Origin: Mycoplasmopsis equigenitalium
GTDB lineage: Bacteria; Bacillota_I; Bacilli_A; Mycoplasmatales; Metamycoplasmataceae
Direction: 5' to 3'
DNA length: 64,000 nucleotides
Assembly: GCF_024498255.1 (NCBI RefSeq)
Contig: NZ_CP101808.1
Span: forward strand, 62,001 to 126,000
The notes under the pieces are model-generated. The model was not told where the DNA came from and did no database searches. It worked only from the letters and a program-made list of their open reading frames with translations. Both the position numbers and the translations under genes were made by a program. Below are positions 38,182 to 49,405 of the stretch, in pieces (positions within the stretch are counted from its first letter, which is position 1; the number at the start of each line of letters is the position of its first letter).

Positions 38182-40668
38182 ATGAAGAAAAAATTATTTA
38201 AGAGCTTTTTAATTTCGATTTTACCAATTTCTACTTGTGCAATAGTAGTAAGTTGTAAAGATAATGAAAATCAAAAGCCTGATGTAAAACCAGAGGTAAT
38301 GACAGATAGTGATTTTGAAAGTCTAGTTAATACAAGCGCTAGTTTTGATGTTTTATTAAATCTTAACTTTTCAGGTTCGTTAGCACAAAAAGGTAAAAAT
38401 CAAATTTTGCCAACTGAAATTCAAGAGAAAAAAGATGAGTTAATTGTTAAATTAAATCAAGAGTATGAAGGTAAGATTGAAGCACAAATTGTTAGTGTTA
38501 TTTTGGAAACACCACAAGGCGGAGTTGAACCTTCGAATATCTCGGGTCAGCTTACTCTTAGTGTCTTATTTAAAAACAAGGCCACAAATAAAAATATTAT
38601 TAAGGCATATAAAGTAGATGGTTTTGCTAAAAATAATGGCCAACGCCACGATGGTAAAATTCCAACAACACCAACTTCTGGATTAGAAGTTAATATTAAA
38701 GAGTATTTACTAGCAGATCAAGCAAAACGTTTTGAGTTGGATAATAAAAAATATATGGAAATTCTCAAAAAGCAATTTGCTGGCGAGACATCATTAAGTA
38801 AAATTAGACCTGACTTAAAAGCAACAGAATCTGAACAAAATATGTTCAATAATGTTGCAAAAGCGGTTGGTTTTGATAATTATTATGAAGCCGCATTAAA
38901 AGGTTTTACATTACCAGTTTATGAAAATGGTAAGGTTCAAGGACTAAGATTACAAGATGCCCCAGAAATAGGTAAAGGCCCTTCATGAATTGATTCTTAT
39001 AAAAGAGATCCTTATAAAACAAATGGTTTAGCAAGAACACTGCCAAATGAAAAGTACCGTGATTTAGCTGAACAAACTTTCCAAATTCGAATTACAAATA
39101 AAAACGATTTCAAAAAAGAAATTGGGATCGCGAATGAAAACATTGCAATTATTACTAGTTGAAACGAAGCGCAATTACAAGAGTACAAAGAGTCGTTAGT
39201 TAAAGATTTAACCACACAACATAATTTCAAAATCGAAGATTTAAATCTTGCTATTGAACAAGCAAACTCACAAGTAAAAGATGCGCTAATTAAACAAAAA
39301 ACTGATGAAGAAAAAGTATTTGAAGCGAAAAAAGCAAGCATTTTAAAAATGACCAAAGATGATTTTATTCAAATCGAAAATGACAACATTAAGCATTACC
39401 AAGAAAAGATTAAAGAAAATAATAATTTCCTTTCGACTTCGGGGACAATGTGAATTATGGATTATCAAATAGATTCCAATGGTGCGGTTAAATGATATTT
39501 TGGTACCAACGCTCACGTTGCCAAATTCCTTACTGATCAGACAACAAGTTTTTCGCTACTAAGAATAAATGAAAATGTGGGGATTGGAACTACTCTTAAA
39601 CTTTCAGAGCTTGATGAAAACTTTACAAGATTTACTTTTAATAATAACAAAGGTTTAATTACTAAAGTATTTGATGGTACTGATTTTATGAACACAACTC
39701 CTAGTCAATATTTGGCAGGTGATCAAAAAACTAAATTCAAAGATGTCGAAGAATTTGTTGATTTTGCTGTTATTGAAATTGATTTTTCAAAAACCACAAC
39801 TAGTCAAGTAGATATTCATTCAGCTGGCAAAAGTCTTAAATCACAATACCAAGCAAGTTCAATGGTTGATTTGGTTAAATTTATTACCAATAATTACGAA
39901 ACAAAAACAGATAAACATATTAAATTTAAAAAAGAATCATATTTAAAAAATTATGATCAAATCGATCGTCCACTAGCTATTGCAACAGATGCTGACAAAC
40001 AAAAAATACAACAAGTTGATAACTTATTTATTCTTGGTTACCCTTCAAGTGAGGGCGATTATTTTCTTGAAAAATATATTGATGATGACCAAATTAAAGC
40101 GGCAAAACAAAACTTTTCATTATGAATTAATTCGGATTATCGTTACTATAAAAAACTAACAACCCAAGAGGGAGCGCCTGCATCGTTTAGCAAGGAAGAA
40201 TTAGCAAGAGGAAACTTTTTATCTTATGAAATAGGTTATCGTTCATTTATTAATAAACCAGGTGTGACCGACGGCTTTTTAGCAGCGCATCGTTTTGGCA
40301 ATGATTTATATGAACAAGATGGCAAGTTCTACTTAAATTTTGCACTTGAATACTTACCTAGATTTTACGCCCCATATGGTGGTGCTTCAGGTTCGAGCGT
40401 TCGAACTCAAAATAATGAAGTTGTAGGTGTTGTTCATGTTTCAAACAATTCAGCTAAAACCGGTTTAGTTGCCGCCTTAAGATCAGAAGGATATGATTAC
40501 AACGGGTTGTTTGGTGATTACAATCTACCACAATATGATTTAATTTATGGTGGTGGAAAAGAACAAAAAAATTCTTACAGACAAGAGATGAAAAAGCGCT
40601 ATGGCGGAATCAAAACAGCACTTTTCCCTAACGGGTTTGATGAAATTCCAGAAGGGTTTGAATTTTAA
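38182..40668 (+). CDS. immunoglobulin-cleaving serine protease MIP (lipoprotein)
   Basis: Serine protease that cuts the heavy chain of antibody bound by MIB. 828 aa: lipoprotein signal ending in IVVSC (Cys about 25), a domain to about residue 270, a coiled-coil-rich linker, then a trypsin-like protease domain with the candidate triad His445 (GTNAHVAKF), Asp527 (EFVDFAVIEI) and Ser736 (YGGASGSSV). All three are present, so the enzyme looks active. Start follows AGAGGA. Confidence 0.93.
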
Positions 40669-40678
40669 TAACATTAAT

Positions 40679-40706
40679 AGGCAAAAGTTATTTTTGCCTT
40701 TTTGTT
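40679..40706 (+). terminator. terminator after MIP
   Basis: Stem AGGCAAAA / TTTTTGCCT with a short loop and T run. The ATPase cluster starts 16 bases later without an obvious promoter, so read-through is possible. Confidence 0.7.
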
Positions 40707-40721
40707 TTATAAGGAAAAAAG

Positions 40722-42182
40722 ATGAATTTAAGTGCTACTAAATTATCGAATCAAACGATCTTTGATGACAATCAAAAATTGCTTGCCGCCAAAAGAAATA
40801 ATCTGATTGTTTTTATTTATAAGGCTGTAATTATCGCGTTCTTTTTAATATCATTTTCGGTTTTATTATTCACAAGTAAAAATAGCATTTTTGGCAAAAA
40901 TTTGAACAAATCTCTTTATTTTTTCTTGGATTTTACGAAACTAGCAACTGAACAAATTAACTGAATTTTGCTCTTTCGTGCATCGTGTTTAGGCTTTGTA
41001 TATTTTTACAGTATTTTCAAAGTTTATTTATACATTAATAAAAACAAAGAACACATTAAACTATATGCCATTTGACTGGGGTTATATCTAAGTTTATCAC
41101 TAGCTACTTTTGTGATTTTTTTAACATATCAAAGCGACCAAGCAAATGAAATTATTAAACTTTTATTCTTGCTTGTACCTTTAGTTCTTATTGATATTTC
41201 ACTAACATTATTTATGTTTTTTACAAGAAGAAAATTGCAACCAATTATTTACGGAAGTAAGTGGCCTTTAATTATTGATATTTGTGCCAGAGTTACTTTG
41301 ACAGCCATAGTTTTTGCTTTCTTTTTTAAGTGAATTTATTCAGGTGGTGAGTATCATATTGTTCTTAGTTACAACGAGTTTTATAGCTGGCTACTAAAAT
41401 TGTTTGGAACAAAAACTTTCGTCAACTTTATGATTATTATTTTTGGATTTATTGTTTTTGGTCTATTGTTGGTAGGACTTAAAATTTATGACATTTGAAG
41501 TATTGCCTACCGTCAATGAGACAGCGAAAATTTCAAAGATCGAATGCTTTTATATTTGGTTGGTTTAGTTAGCTGTTTTATTTGATTAATTTCTCTGTTT
41601 GCACTAAAGATCCCAAATGACAATATTTTTAATCCTAATTCGCCCTCAAATTATTTGTATTTATTATTTGGATTATTAAATATTATTGTTTTAGCATTGT
41701 ATTTTGTTGTTACTAAACTCAATAAATTAAGAATTGATAGTAGCTTAATTAAGAATTTGTATTTAGCATTTTTTGAATGGTTAATCTGAACGTTGTTTTT
41801 GGTTGGTGTACTTTTAACACAAAATACAACAATTACAGTTGTTAACTTATTACTTACGATTGTTGCATCACTTTTAATCTTTTATTTTCACTTGAAAAGC
41901 ATTAAAAGATTTGAATTCACATCTTTGATTTTTATCACTTTTAATATTTTATTAATCTTGGTTATGGCTGTTTTCTTTGGGTTTAATCAGATTTTACTAT
42001 CGGAAGGAAATAAATCATTTTATGTGTTTGATTCGAAATTAAGTTTGATGAGTATTCTGGTATCAATCATTGTTATTTATCAAACACTGTTTATTGTCTA
42101 TGCCTTATCTCGTATTTTTACAATATACATCAAGGCATCGTTTGTTAACAAAAGAAAGGTACAAAATGAAGAAAGCAAATAA
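40722..42182 (+). CDS. polytopic membrane protein of the F1-like ATPase cluster (MSC_0624-like)
   Basis: 486 aa with about twelve hydrophobic segments from residue 28 to 470 and a short charged tail. No homology to F0 subunits a or c is visible. The position at the head of the F1-like cluster after MIB-MIP matches the MSC_0624-type protein of the F1-like X0 ATPase described in mycoplasmas, where it is a candidate membrane partner. Start follows AAGGAAAAAAG. Overlaps the next gene by 17 bases. Confidence 0.8.
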
Positions 42183-42660
42183 AATTACAAAACAAGAATT
42201 TAACTTTTTTAATTTATATGAGGAAGCAATAGACTCTCAAAAATTTATTAGTTATGAAAAATTTATCGCCTCTGTTTTACTAGAAAGCAAGCTAGGTTTT
42301 AGTAGTAACGAATACTTAACGTTTGAAAAAACATTCAATGAAGCGATAAACAAAAAATTTGATTTATTATTTGAACATTTTGTTCTTCATTTTGATGTTA
42401 ATTTAAGATTTAGCAGCGATGCACTTGTGCCAACCATCGTTAGCAATGAATCGGCAAGTGTCGAAGCAATTAATTTAAGAAGTAACGCGGATCAAAAAAT
42501 AAACTTATTTTTACAAAATTATAACTCTTTATTATATGACTTAATTCGTGCCGGCAATTATGTTGAAATTTTACCTAAGATTGTAATTTATGTTTCGGAA
42601 AATACAAGAGCAATCAAGATTCTATTTGATAAAAGTTCAGTTTTATATAGGGGGCAATAA
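42166..42660 (+). CDS. F1-like ATPase-associated protein (DUF2714/MSC_0623-like)
   Basis: 164 aa, soluble, helical, without membrane segments. FNLYEEAIDSQKFISYEKFI at the N-terminus and a long middle with NADQKINLFLQNYNSLLYDL. I assign it by position (second gene, between the polytopic membrane protein and the gamma-like subunit) and by its size, which fits the MSC_0623 family. Function unknown. ATG follows AAAGAAAGG and overlaps the preceding gene; TAATG links it to the next. Confidence 0.75.
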   Translation: MKKANKITKQEFNFFNLYEEAIDSQKFISYEKFIASVLLESKLGFSSNEYLTFEKTFNEAINKKFDLLFEHFVLHFDVNLRFSSDALVPTIVSNESASVEAINLRSNADQKINLFLQNYNSLLYDLIRAGNYVEILPKIVIYVSENTRAIKILFDKSSVLYRGQ

Positions 42661-43577
42661 TGGACTTTAGAAAACTTGAATCACGGCTAGAAAATCTTAG
42701 AAAAATTGAGACAAAGGTTAATAACGATAAAAACATTTTGCTGATTGATATTATGAAACAAAATAAGTTGCTAACTAATTTTGTTAATAATGCCCTTATT
42801 AGTCGTAATATGATTTTATCTTTGCAAAGCAAATATCAAATCAAGAGTCCGTTAATTGTTAAGGATAGTTTTTGAAATAAAATCCATTTTTTTAAAAAAA
42901 TAAACAATTTACTTTTTAAAAAGCGAGAATTGTGAATTTATTTAACAGAAGATCAAAAATACGCAACCGATTCATATTCTCGATATGAAGATAATATTCT
43001 TAAAAATGCATCAAGAAAAAATGCTGATTTTATTGCAATTGGTGAGCGAGCAGTTAAATTTTGTCAGGCTCATCATTTTAACATTATCAAAAGTACTAGC
43101 AATAAAGAAAAAACCCCTGAACTTGCCTGAAAAATAATGCAAATTATTAAGATTTTATTTACTGAAAAAAACTATGATACTGTTCGGTTTGTAATTAATT
43201 CAAACAAAAATACTAATGGATATTTTGTGATTTTGCCAATTAATGAATTTAATATTAATCAGTTAGCAGAAAATCAAAAAGTATCGCAAGACTTTTCGAT
43301 CGAAAAATTTAAAATTTATCCAAACATCGAAGAATTTTTAGACAATCATATTTCTGCCTTTATCGAAAATTCAATTTCTTCATTGTTGGTTGAATCTTCA
43401 TTTTATAAAAGTAAGGTTGGTTTAATTTCGACTAACAAAATTATTAACGAGTTAAGTGAGGAGATTGCCAAGATAAATAAAAAAGTTATTAGAACAAAGC
43501 GTGAATTAGAAATTGAAGAAATTGTTTTATTAACTAAAAACAATGAACGTTTTTTAAAGAAAGGTGGTTATAAATAA
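42660..43577 (+). CDS. gamma-like subunit of the F1-like ATPase (MSC_0622-like)
   Basis: 305 aa. A long N-terminal helix (FRKLESRLENLRKIETKVNNDKN) and a long C-terminal helix (KIINELSEEIAKINKKVIRTKRELEIEEIV) flank a central alpha/beta region, the layout of an F1 gamma subunit, whose two end helices form the rotor shaft. Sequence identity to true gamma is not evident; the call rests on layout and gene order. Overlaps both neighbours by one base. Confidence 0.7.
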
Positions 43578-44032
43578 TGCAAAACACCAACTCTTTTAAA
43601 ACAGTAATTAACTTTCTTTTAAGTAAAAAAGTTGAATTTCCAAATTCAGAAGTTTATGTAAATATCGGCGACGAAGATGACTGAATTCGTCTTACGAACG
43701 ATTCTATTTTAAGTTATGAAATTGTATTGTTAAAAATTTACGATTTAAATGAAAAAACACAGAAATTTTTCTTTGGTAAAAATGTTAATGTGATTGTTGA
43801 AAATAATGAAATTAAAATTAATACTTTTTCGGACCATATAAGTTTTAAAGCAGTAAAAATAAAGAATTTATATTCAAATGAGATGAAAGAAATTAATAAA
43901 AAGATCAGTCAGCTTGAAGCGTTGCAACATTTAGGTATTGATTTAGATACGTATTTAGAACTTAAAAAACTAAAGCAGGAACAGTACATTTTAAAAATGA
44001 AGAATTTGTTCAAATTAAGAGAGGAGCGTTAA
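43577..44032 (+). CDS. epsilon-like subunit of the F1-like ATPase (MSC_0621-like)
   Basis: 151 aa. An N-terminal beta-rich part (VEFPNSEVYVNIGDEDDWIRL, then KNVNVIVENNEIKINTFSDHISFKAV) followed by a C-terminal helical hairpin rich in Lys, Glu and Leu, the plan of F1 epsilon. Assigned by plan and position between the gamma-like and MSC_0620-like genes. One base separates it from the next gene. Confidence 0.68.
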
Positions 44033-44033
44033 G

Positions 44034-46142
44034 ATGAAAATGAAAAAATATTTAAAAATTATCGTCCCCTTATTGGTTGGAACTTCAAGTTTTACATTGT
44101 CTTTTAGTCCTAATGCCGCAGTAGCTCAAAATAGCGCACGCACCAATCAAATTAGTCCTCAATTTGATACCTTTGAAGCGAAAGCAAAAACCGAAATTGA
44201 AAAAGCAATTAAAAATTCAGTTGATAAAATTCTAATTTTCTTAGATGCAGAGCTTGCTAAATTAAAAGATCTTAATGCACAAGCAGATGAAGAATATATT
44301 AAAAAGCTAGAAAGAAAGATTCATTTAACAACCCTAAAAAGTTTTTTCACCGATAATAAATCAGACATCATATCAAATTATCAAAAATACGGTTTTAAGG
44401 TGATTTTCCCTTACATTATTTCAAAAGAAAAAAAATACTCAAACGGAAAAATTAAATATGATGGTGAAACTTATACAGATATCAAAATAGGAAACTCGAC
44501 TAGTCTAGACTATTCAGAAGTACTTGATAAAGATAAAGATTTATTACTCAGAGAAAAACAGGAAGACAATTTTCTATCAAATGAAAAGTTTGTCAAATTA
44601 ATTCAAAAATATGCTGCCGATTTAGAAAAAGAAATTATAGAAATTATCTTTTCGCAAAACGATATTCTGAAAATAGGTAAAGATATTTTCTTTGTTGAAA
44701 AAGAATTTAATAACCCAAGCACACCAGGTGTTAAAATAAATAGTTTTTCAATAACAACACCACAAGGCTACGCGAGCTGAAATGAATACTTTATTAAAAA
44801 AATTACAAATCGTTATGTTCATTTTGATTTAAGGCAAAATCAAGACTCATACGAGCAAGAAGAAGAGCCGCAGCCACAACCATCGACTCCACCAAATGTA
44901 CCACCAATTGTACCTAATAAGCCACCAGTTGACCCCAAAACAAACGACCCTAAACAAATACCAGAATCGATTTTGTCACTGGAACCATATGTGTCTTATA
45001 AATACTCAAACATTGCACCCAAAGATTTAAAATCGTTGTTTGATAGTTTATCAGTAGATAAAAAGACAGATTTTTTCTTTTTTATCAATCCAATCAATAC
45101 AAGATTTGATTATGTTGTTGAAAGTATTAATGTTAAGGGCGAAAAACTAATTTTATCGATTAAAATTACTGATAAAAGCAAACCTGAATTATCACGAAAG
45201 TACTTGATTGAGAAAACTAATTTTTCATATGTTAACAATAAAGCTGTTCATTTCTTACTGAAAAAACAAAATGATAATCTAGCTAAGAAATTTGGTTTAT
45301 TGTATAAGTCGCTTGGTCTTGATGAAAACATTAACTATCCATTACTTGCTAATGATAGTTTACAAAGCGCGTTGTTCGATATGGTAAATTTAGCAACAGC
45401 TATGGTTAATGACCAAAAGTTTACTGAAAAGTGAAATGCAATTGTTGCAAAGTATGCAAAAGACAACTTATCATATGAAGACAACGATAGTTCACTAATT
45501 AATTCAAGCAACGAAGTTTTTGACACACTAATTAATGGTTTATCACATTCTAAAATAAATGAAGAACCATTTTGAAATTCATTAATAAACGCATTTGAGA
45601 TTATTAAAAACGACTTAAAAGCAATCGCCGCATTTGAAGCAAACAAGCAGGCTGTTAATGAGAAATTTAATCAACATAATTTGAGTACAACAGTTATTGA
45701 TAAATTATTTAATATTTTGGATCTAAGTATTTTAAGACTAAAAGCCGTTTCTCGAGATTGAACAAAAAACTTTAATTTAGAAGATTGATTTAATGAATAC
45801 ACACAAAAGATTAAAGATGTTAAAGAACATTTTGATATTCTTAAAGTTCTATTAATTCCAAATAAGGTACAAGCAAATTCGCAAGAGCATACTGATTTGC
45901 TTAATAGTTATAAAATGGCAAATGAAAAAATTAGTAAATATAAGACTAGTGAAAACAATTTAAAAATTACTTTAGCAGCAATTTTTATCACATTTGGTTT
46001 GATTTCATTGCTGGCAAGTTTAAGTGTTTATTTACTTAAACGTCGCAAAAACACAAAATTAATTTTCATAATTTTGACAATTGTCTCAACAATTGTAAGT
46101 CTAATTGGTGTTATCTTACTAATACTAGGATTGAAAGGATAA
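44034..46142 (+). CDS. surface protein of the F1-like ATPase cluster (MSC_0620-like)
   Basis: 702 aa. An N-terminal signal peptide (about residues 1-32, ending near AVAQN), a large extracellular region with a Pro-rich linker near residues 285-310 (PPNVPPIVPNKPPVD), and two hydrophobic segments at the C-terminus (about 645-665 and 676-698) with KRRKN between them. The topology suggests an ectodomain tethered to the membrane; it may connect the cytoplasmic F1-like part to surface proteins such as MIB-MIP. Start follows GAGGAGCG. Confidence 0.78.
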
Positions 46143-46143
46143 A

Positions 46144-47730
46144 ATGACGCAAAAAAATACAAAAACTAGTACGCGAAAAAGCGTTACTAAAAAAGATATG
46201 CCAAAAGTAAGCGCTATTCATGATTACATCATTGAAGTTAGTGGTAATTTTGACTATAAACAACAGCAAGTGTTTAGTTCGAAAACAAATCCAAAAGTTA
46301 AGTTGTTTTTAGTTAGCGCTACTGAAGGTGTCGCTTATTTATTAGGTAATGAAGAAGCTAGAAAGTTATCGATTGGCGAAGAGATTTGCATTTCTAATGA
46401 TAATAATGAAGTTTTCACTGCTAAGGAACATTTTGGTAAAGTAATTGATATTTATGGCAATGTCGTTTTACCAACTAAACAAGCAATAGTCCAACCCAAG
46501 GGCGTCGAGACAACGGAAATGTTTAAGTTAGCACATAATTTAATGAACGTTAAGAAATTAAATGAGCAGTTGTACACAGGAATTACTTGCATAGACTTAT
46601 TGATTCCAATAGGAAAAGGACAAAGAGAATTAATTATTGGTGATCGTCAAACTGGTAAAACGCACATTGCACTTAATACGATTATTAACCAAACCAAAAA
46701 AGGTGTCAACTGTGTTTATGTTGCAATTGGGCAAAAACGTGAAAATATCTCAAAAATTTATAATACATTAGATGAGTATGGGGCCTTGCCGCACACAATA
46801 ATTGTCGATGCGCCAGCAACTAGTGCTTATGAACAATATTTAGCTCCATATGTGGGAATGGCACATGCTGAAAATATAGCTAAAAACAATGATGTTTTAA
46901 TTGTGTTCGATGATTTAACCAAACACGCCAACATTTTCCGTGAAATAGCATTATTAAGTAATCGACCTGTTGGTAAGGAAGCGATGCCTGGCGATATGTT
47001 TTTTGCGCATTCACAATTATTAGAAAGAGCTGGTTCATTTGTTGATAAAAAAACTATTACCGCTTTACCAATTATTCAAACCATTGATAATGATATTACA
47101 AGTTTAATTGCATCAAATGTGATTTCAATTACCGATGGACAAATTGTGACAAGTTCTAAGTTGTTTGCACAAGGAATTTTGCCAGCAATCGATATTGATT
47201 TCTCAGTTTCTAGAACTGGATCAAGTGTTCAAGATCGTTCGATGACAAAGATTGCTGCCGAAATCGGGAAAACATATAAACAATATAAAAGACATTTAAA
47301 ATTATCAGTTCTTGACTATGAACTCAATAAAGAAATTGCCAACTTAATGTACAAAGGTAAAATGATTGATAAATTATTTGCACAACGTGGTTTCTCATTA
47401 TATTCATACAATTTTGTTTTATTAATGACCAAAATTATTAGTTGATCACTAATTAAAAATATTAAAGATGAACAAAAAAGTTTAATGTTTATTAATGAAT
47501 TTATCAATAACTGTGAAGAAGGCGCAAAACAATTTTCTTTAATTAAAGAAAATAAAGAATATGATGACGACCTTGTAAAAAATTATTTTGCTTTTGCGCT
47601 TAAACAATATTCAGATTTTGTGAATTTGAATTGAAAAATAGAATGCGACTATGAATTTTTACCACTGCCACAAAAGTTTTTAGAAGATACAGCATTTAAG
47701 TTAGGAGATAAACCATGAATGGAAAAATAA
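46144..47730 (+). CDS. F1-like ATPase alpha-type subunit (MSC_0619/0618-like)
   Basis: 528 aa, related to AtpA. Walker A is GDRQTGKT (residues 166-173); IGQKREN, DAPATSAYEQYLAPYVGMAHAE, LIVFDDLTKHA, LLSNRPVGKEAMPGDMFFAHSQLLERAG and ISRTGSSVQ-like VSRTGSSVQ correspond to AtpA, including the arginine-finger region. The N-terminus and C-terminus diverge from housekeeping AtpA. It overlaps the beta-type gene by 16 bases. With no F0 a/c/b genes nearby this is the type-3 F1-like ATPase, not the main ATP synthase. Confidence 0.9.
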
Positions 47731-49100
47731 TAAGTATCTCATCAGATGTGATTGAAGTTGAATTTGCTAAAGGTAAATTACCGTTAGTTAATCAGTTACT
47801 AACCACACACAATGGTCGTAGCTATTTTTTAGTTAAAAATATTGTTGATGAACAAGTTGCTAGGGCAGTTGTAATTTATTTAGATAAGAAAATCGCACTT
47901 TCGGATGTAATCGTTAATACAAACAAAAGTTTCTTAGTTCCGGTTGGACAATTATCAAAAAATAATATTTTTGGTTTTGATGGAGCATCACTTAACGGGG
48001 TAACGAAAACTCAACCCAAATTAATTGAGATGAATTCAATTATTAATAATAAAAGGGAAATCAACAGTAATTTTGAAATCATTGAAACCGGAATTAAAGC
48101 AATTGACTTTTTTATCCCTATTATTAAAGGATTTAAGCTAGGTATTTTTGGTGGTGCCGGTGTTGGTAAAACAGTTTTAATGAAGGAAATGATTTTCAAC
48201 ATTAATAACAAATACAAAAAAACATCAAATATTTTTGTTGGTTCAGGCGAACGTTCTCGGGAAGCAATCGAGTTATACGACGAACTTAAAGAATCTGATT
48301 TAATGAAAAACTCAACAATGTATATTTCGAAAATGAATGAATCGGCGGGAGCAAGAATGTCAATCGTTCCAATTGGTGTTACTGCTGCTGAATATTTGCG
48401 TGATTATGAAAAAGAAGATGTGTTACTCTTTATCGATAATATTTACCGATTCATTCAAGCTGAAAATGAAGTTAGTGCCTCACTAGGTAAAAAACCATCT
48501 GTTGGTGGTTATCAATCTACGCTTGAAAGCGATGTTGCTAATATACAAAATCGATTATTTAAAAATGAAAATGGATCAATCACATCGTTCCAAACCGTTT
48601 TCTTACCAATGGACGATTTAAGTGATCCAAGTGCTGTGGCGGTGTTTAATCATCTTGATGGAAACTTAGTTCTATCAAGGGAACAAAGTGCCAAAAACAT
48701 TTTCCCAGCATTTGATCCGCTTACTAGTTCATCAAACTCAGTTGATGAAAAGATAATAGGTAAAAAACATTTTAATGCTATTATCGAAACAAGAAAAGTG
48801 TTAAAAGCTTACAAAGATTTAGAAGATGTAATTTTGATTTTAGGATTTGATGAACTTGATGCTGAAAGCAAAATTACTGTTAAAAAAGCGCTTCAACTTG
48901 AAAACTTCTTCACTCAGTATTTCTTTATGACAGAACACTTTACCAAAAGCCCTGGTCAGTATGTGACTTTAGAAGATACTGTGGAAAGCGTTGTTAGAAT
49001 TTTAGAAGGTAAGTACATTAAACAAAGCCCTGAAATTTTCTCATATGTTGGTTCGGCATTAAATATTCCAACAGACGAAGAGCTAGGGTTAATTGATTAA
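47715..49100 (+). CDS. F1-like ATPase beta-type (catalytic) subunit
   Basis: 461 aa, related to AtpD. Walker A GGAGVGKT (about residues 146-153), the GERSREAIELYDEL segment with catalytic Glu, SAGARMSIVPIGVTAAEYLRDYEKEDVLLFIDNIYRFIQAENEVSASL (Walker B and beta signature), and ENFFTQYFFMTEHF. The DELSEED region reads LGFDELDAESK. ATP hydrolysis thus looks intact. It ends the cluster at a terminator. In M. mycoides the related complex works with MIB-MIP in the antibody cleavage cycle. Confidence 0.92.
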   Translation: MNGKIISISSDVIEVEFAKGKLPLVNQLLTTHNGRSYFLVKNIVDEQVARAVVIYLDKKIALSDVIVNTNKSFLVPVGQLSKNNIFGFDGASLNGVTKTQPKLIEMNSIINNKREINSNFEIIETGIKAIDFFIPIIKGFKLGIFGGAGVGKTVLMKEMIFNINNKYKKTSNIFVGSGERSREAIELYDELKESDLMKNSTMYISKMNESAGARMSIVPIGVTAAEYLRDYEKEDVLLFIDNIYRFIQAENEVSASLGKKPSVGGYQSTLESDVANIQNRLFKNENGSITSFQTVFLPMDDLSDPSAVAVFNHLDGNLVLSREQSAKNIFPAFDPLTSSSNSVDEKIIGKKHFNAIIETRKVLKAYKDLEDVILILGFDELDAESKITVKKALQLENFFTQYFFMTEHFTKSPGQYVTLEDTVESVVRILEGKYIKQSPEIFSYVGSALNIPTDEELGLID

Positions 49101-49130
49101 AAAAACATCCATTTGCGGGTGTTTTTTTAT
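49101..49130 (+). terminator. terminator of the F1-like ATPase cluster
   Basis: Stem AAACATCC / GGGTGTTT with loop ATTTGC and a T run. It opens the 305-base gap before the GH84 gene. Confidence 0.8.
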
Positions 49131-49137
49131 ATTCATT

Positions 49138-49168
49138 AAATGATGAAAAAACATCATTTTCTTTTTGT
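49138..49168 (+). terminator. second hairpin behind the ATPase cluster
   Basis: Perfect stem AAATGATG / CATCATTT with a 6-A loop, followed by TTCTTTTTG. A weaker third hairpin (AACCA / TGGTT, about 49213-49231) with T-run follows. The gap 49101-49405 thus holds stacked terminators, then an AT-rich promoter region; I see no gene in it. Confidence 0.6.
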
Positions 49169-49310
49169 GAAAAAACTGCAAATTTCAAGAAAGAAGTAAA
49201 AAACGCATTTTTAACCAAAAAAATGATGGTTTTTTGTTTTTTGGAAATTTTAAAAAATGGAATAATATGGAAACATTACCTTTTTTTATTATTTTTTAAT
49301 TAACGGCAAC

Positions 49311-49338
49311 TATAATTAAGTTGTGTGTATACACACAA
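49311..49338 (+). promoter_or_regulatory. promoter and perfect palindromic operator of the GH84 gene
   Basis: TATAAT at 49311-49316, followed at 49321-49338 by the perfect 18-base palindrome TTGTGTGTATACACACAA, which covers the expected transcription start. A repressor site is likely; the RNA could also fold into a 5' end hairpin. A small hairpin AACCGT / ACGGTT follows at about 49352-49369 in the leader, before GCAAAGGAGG at 49390-49399 and the ATG at 49406. Confidence 0.6.
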
Positions 49339-49405
49339 AAAAGAAAATAAAAAACCGTAATAAGACGGTTATTTTGTATTCCTTACTATGCAAAGGAGGT
49401 AAAAA

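Noticed and set aside
46144-49100. Main F1F0 ATP synthase operon.
   Set aside because: No a, b, c or delta genes accompany the alpha- and beta-type subunits, and the neighbours are those of the F1-like X0 cluster linked to MIB-MIP.
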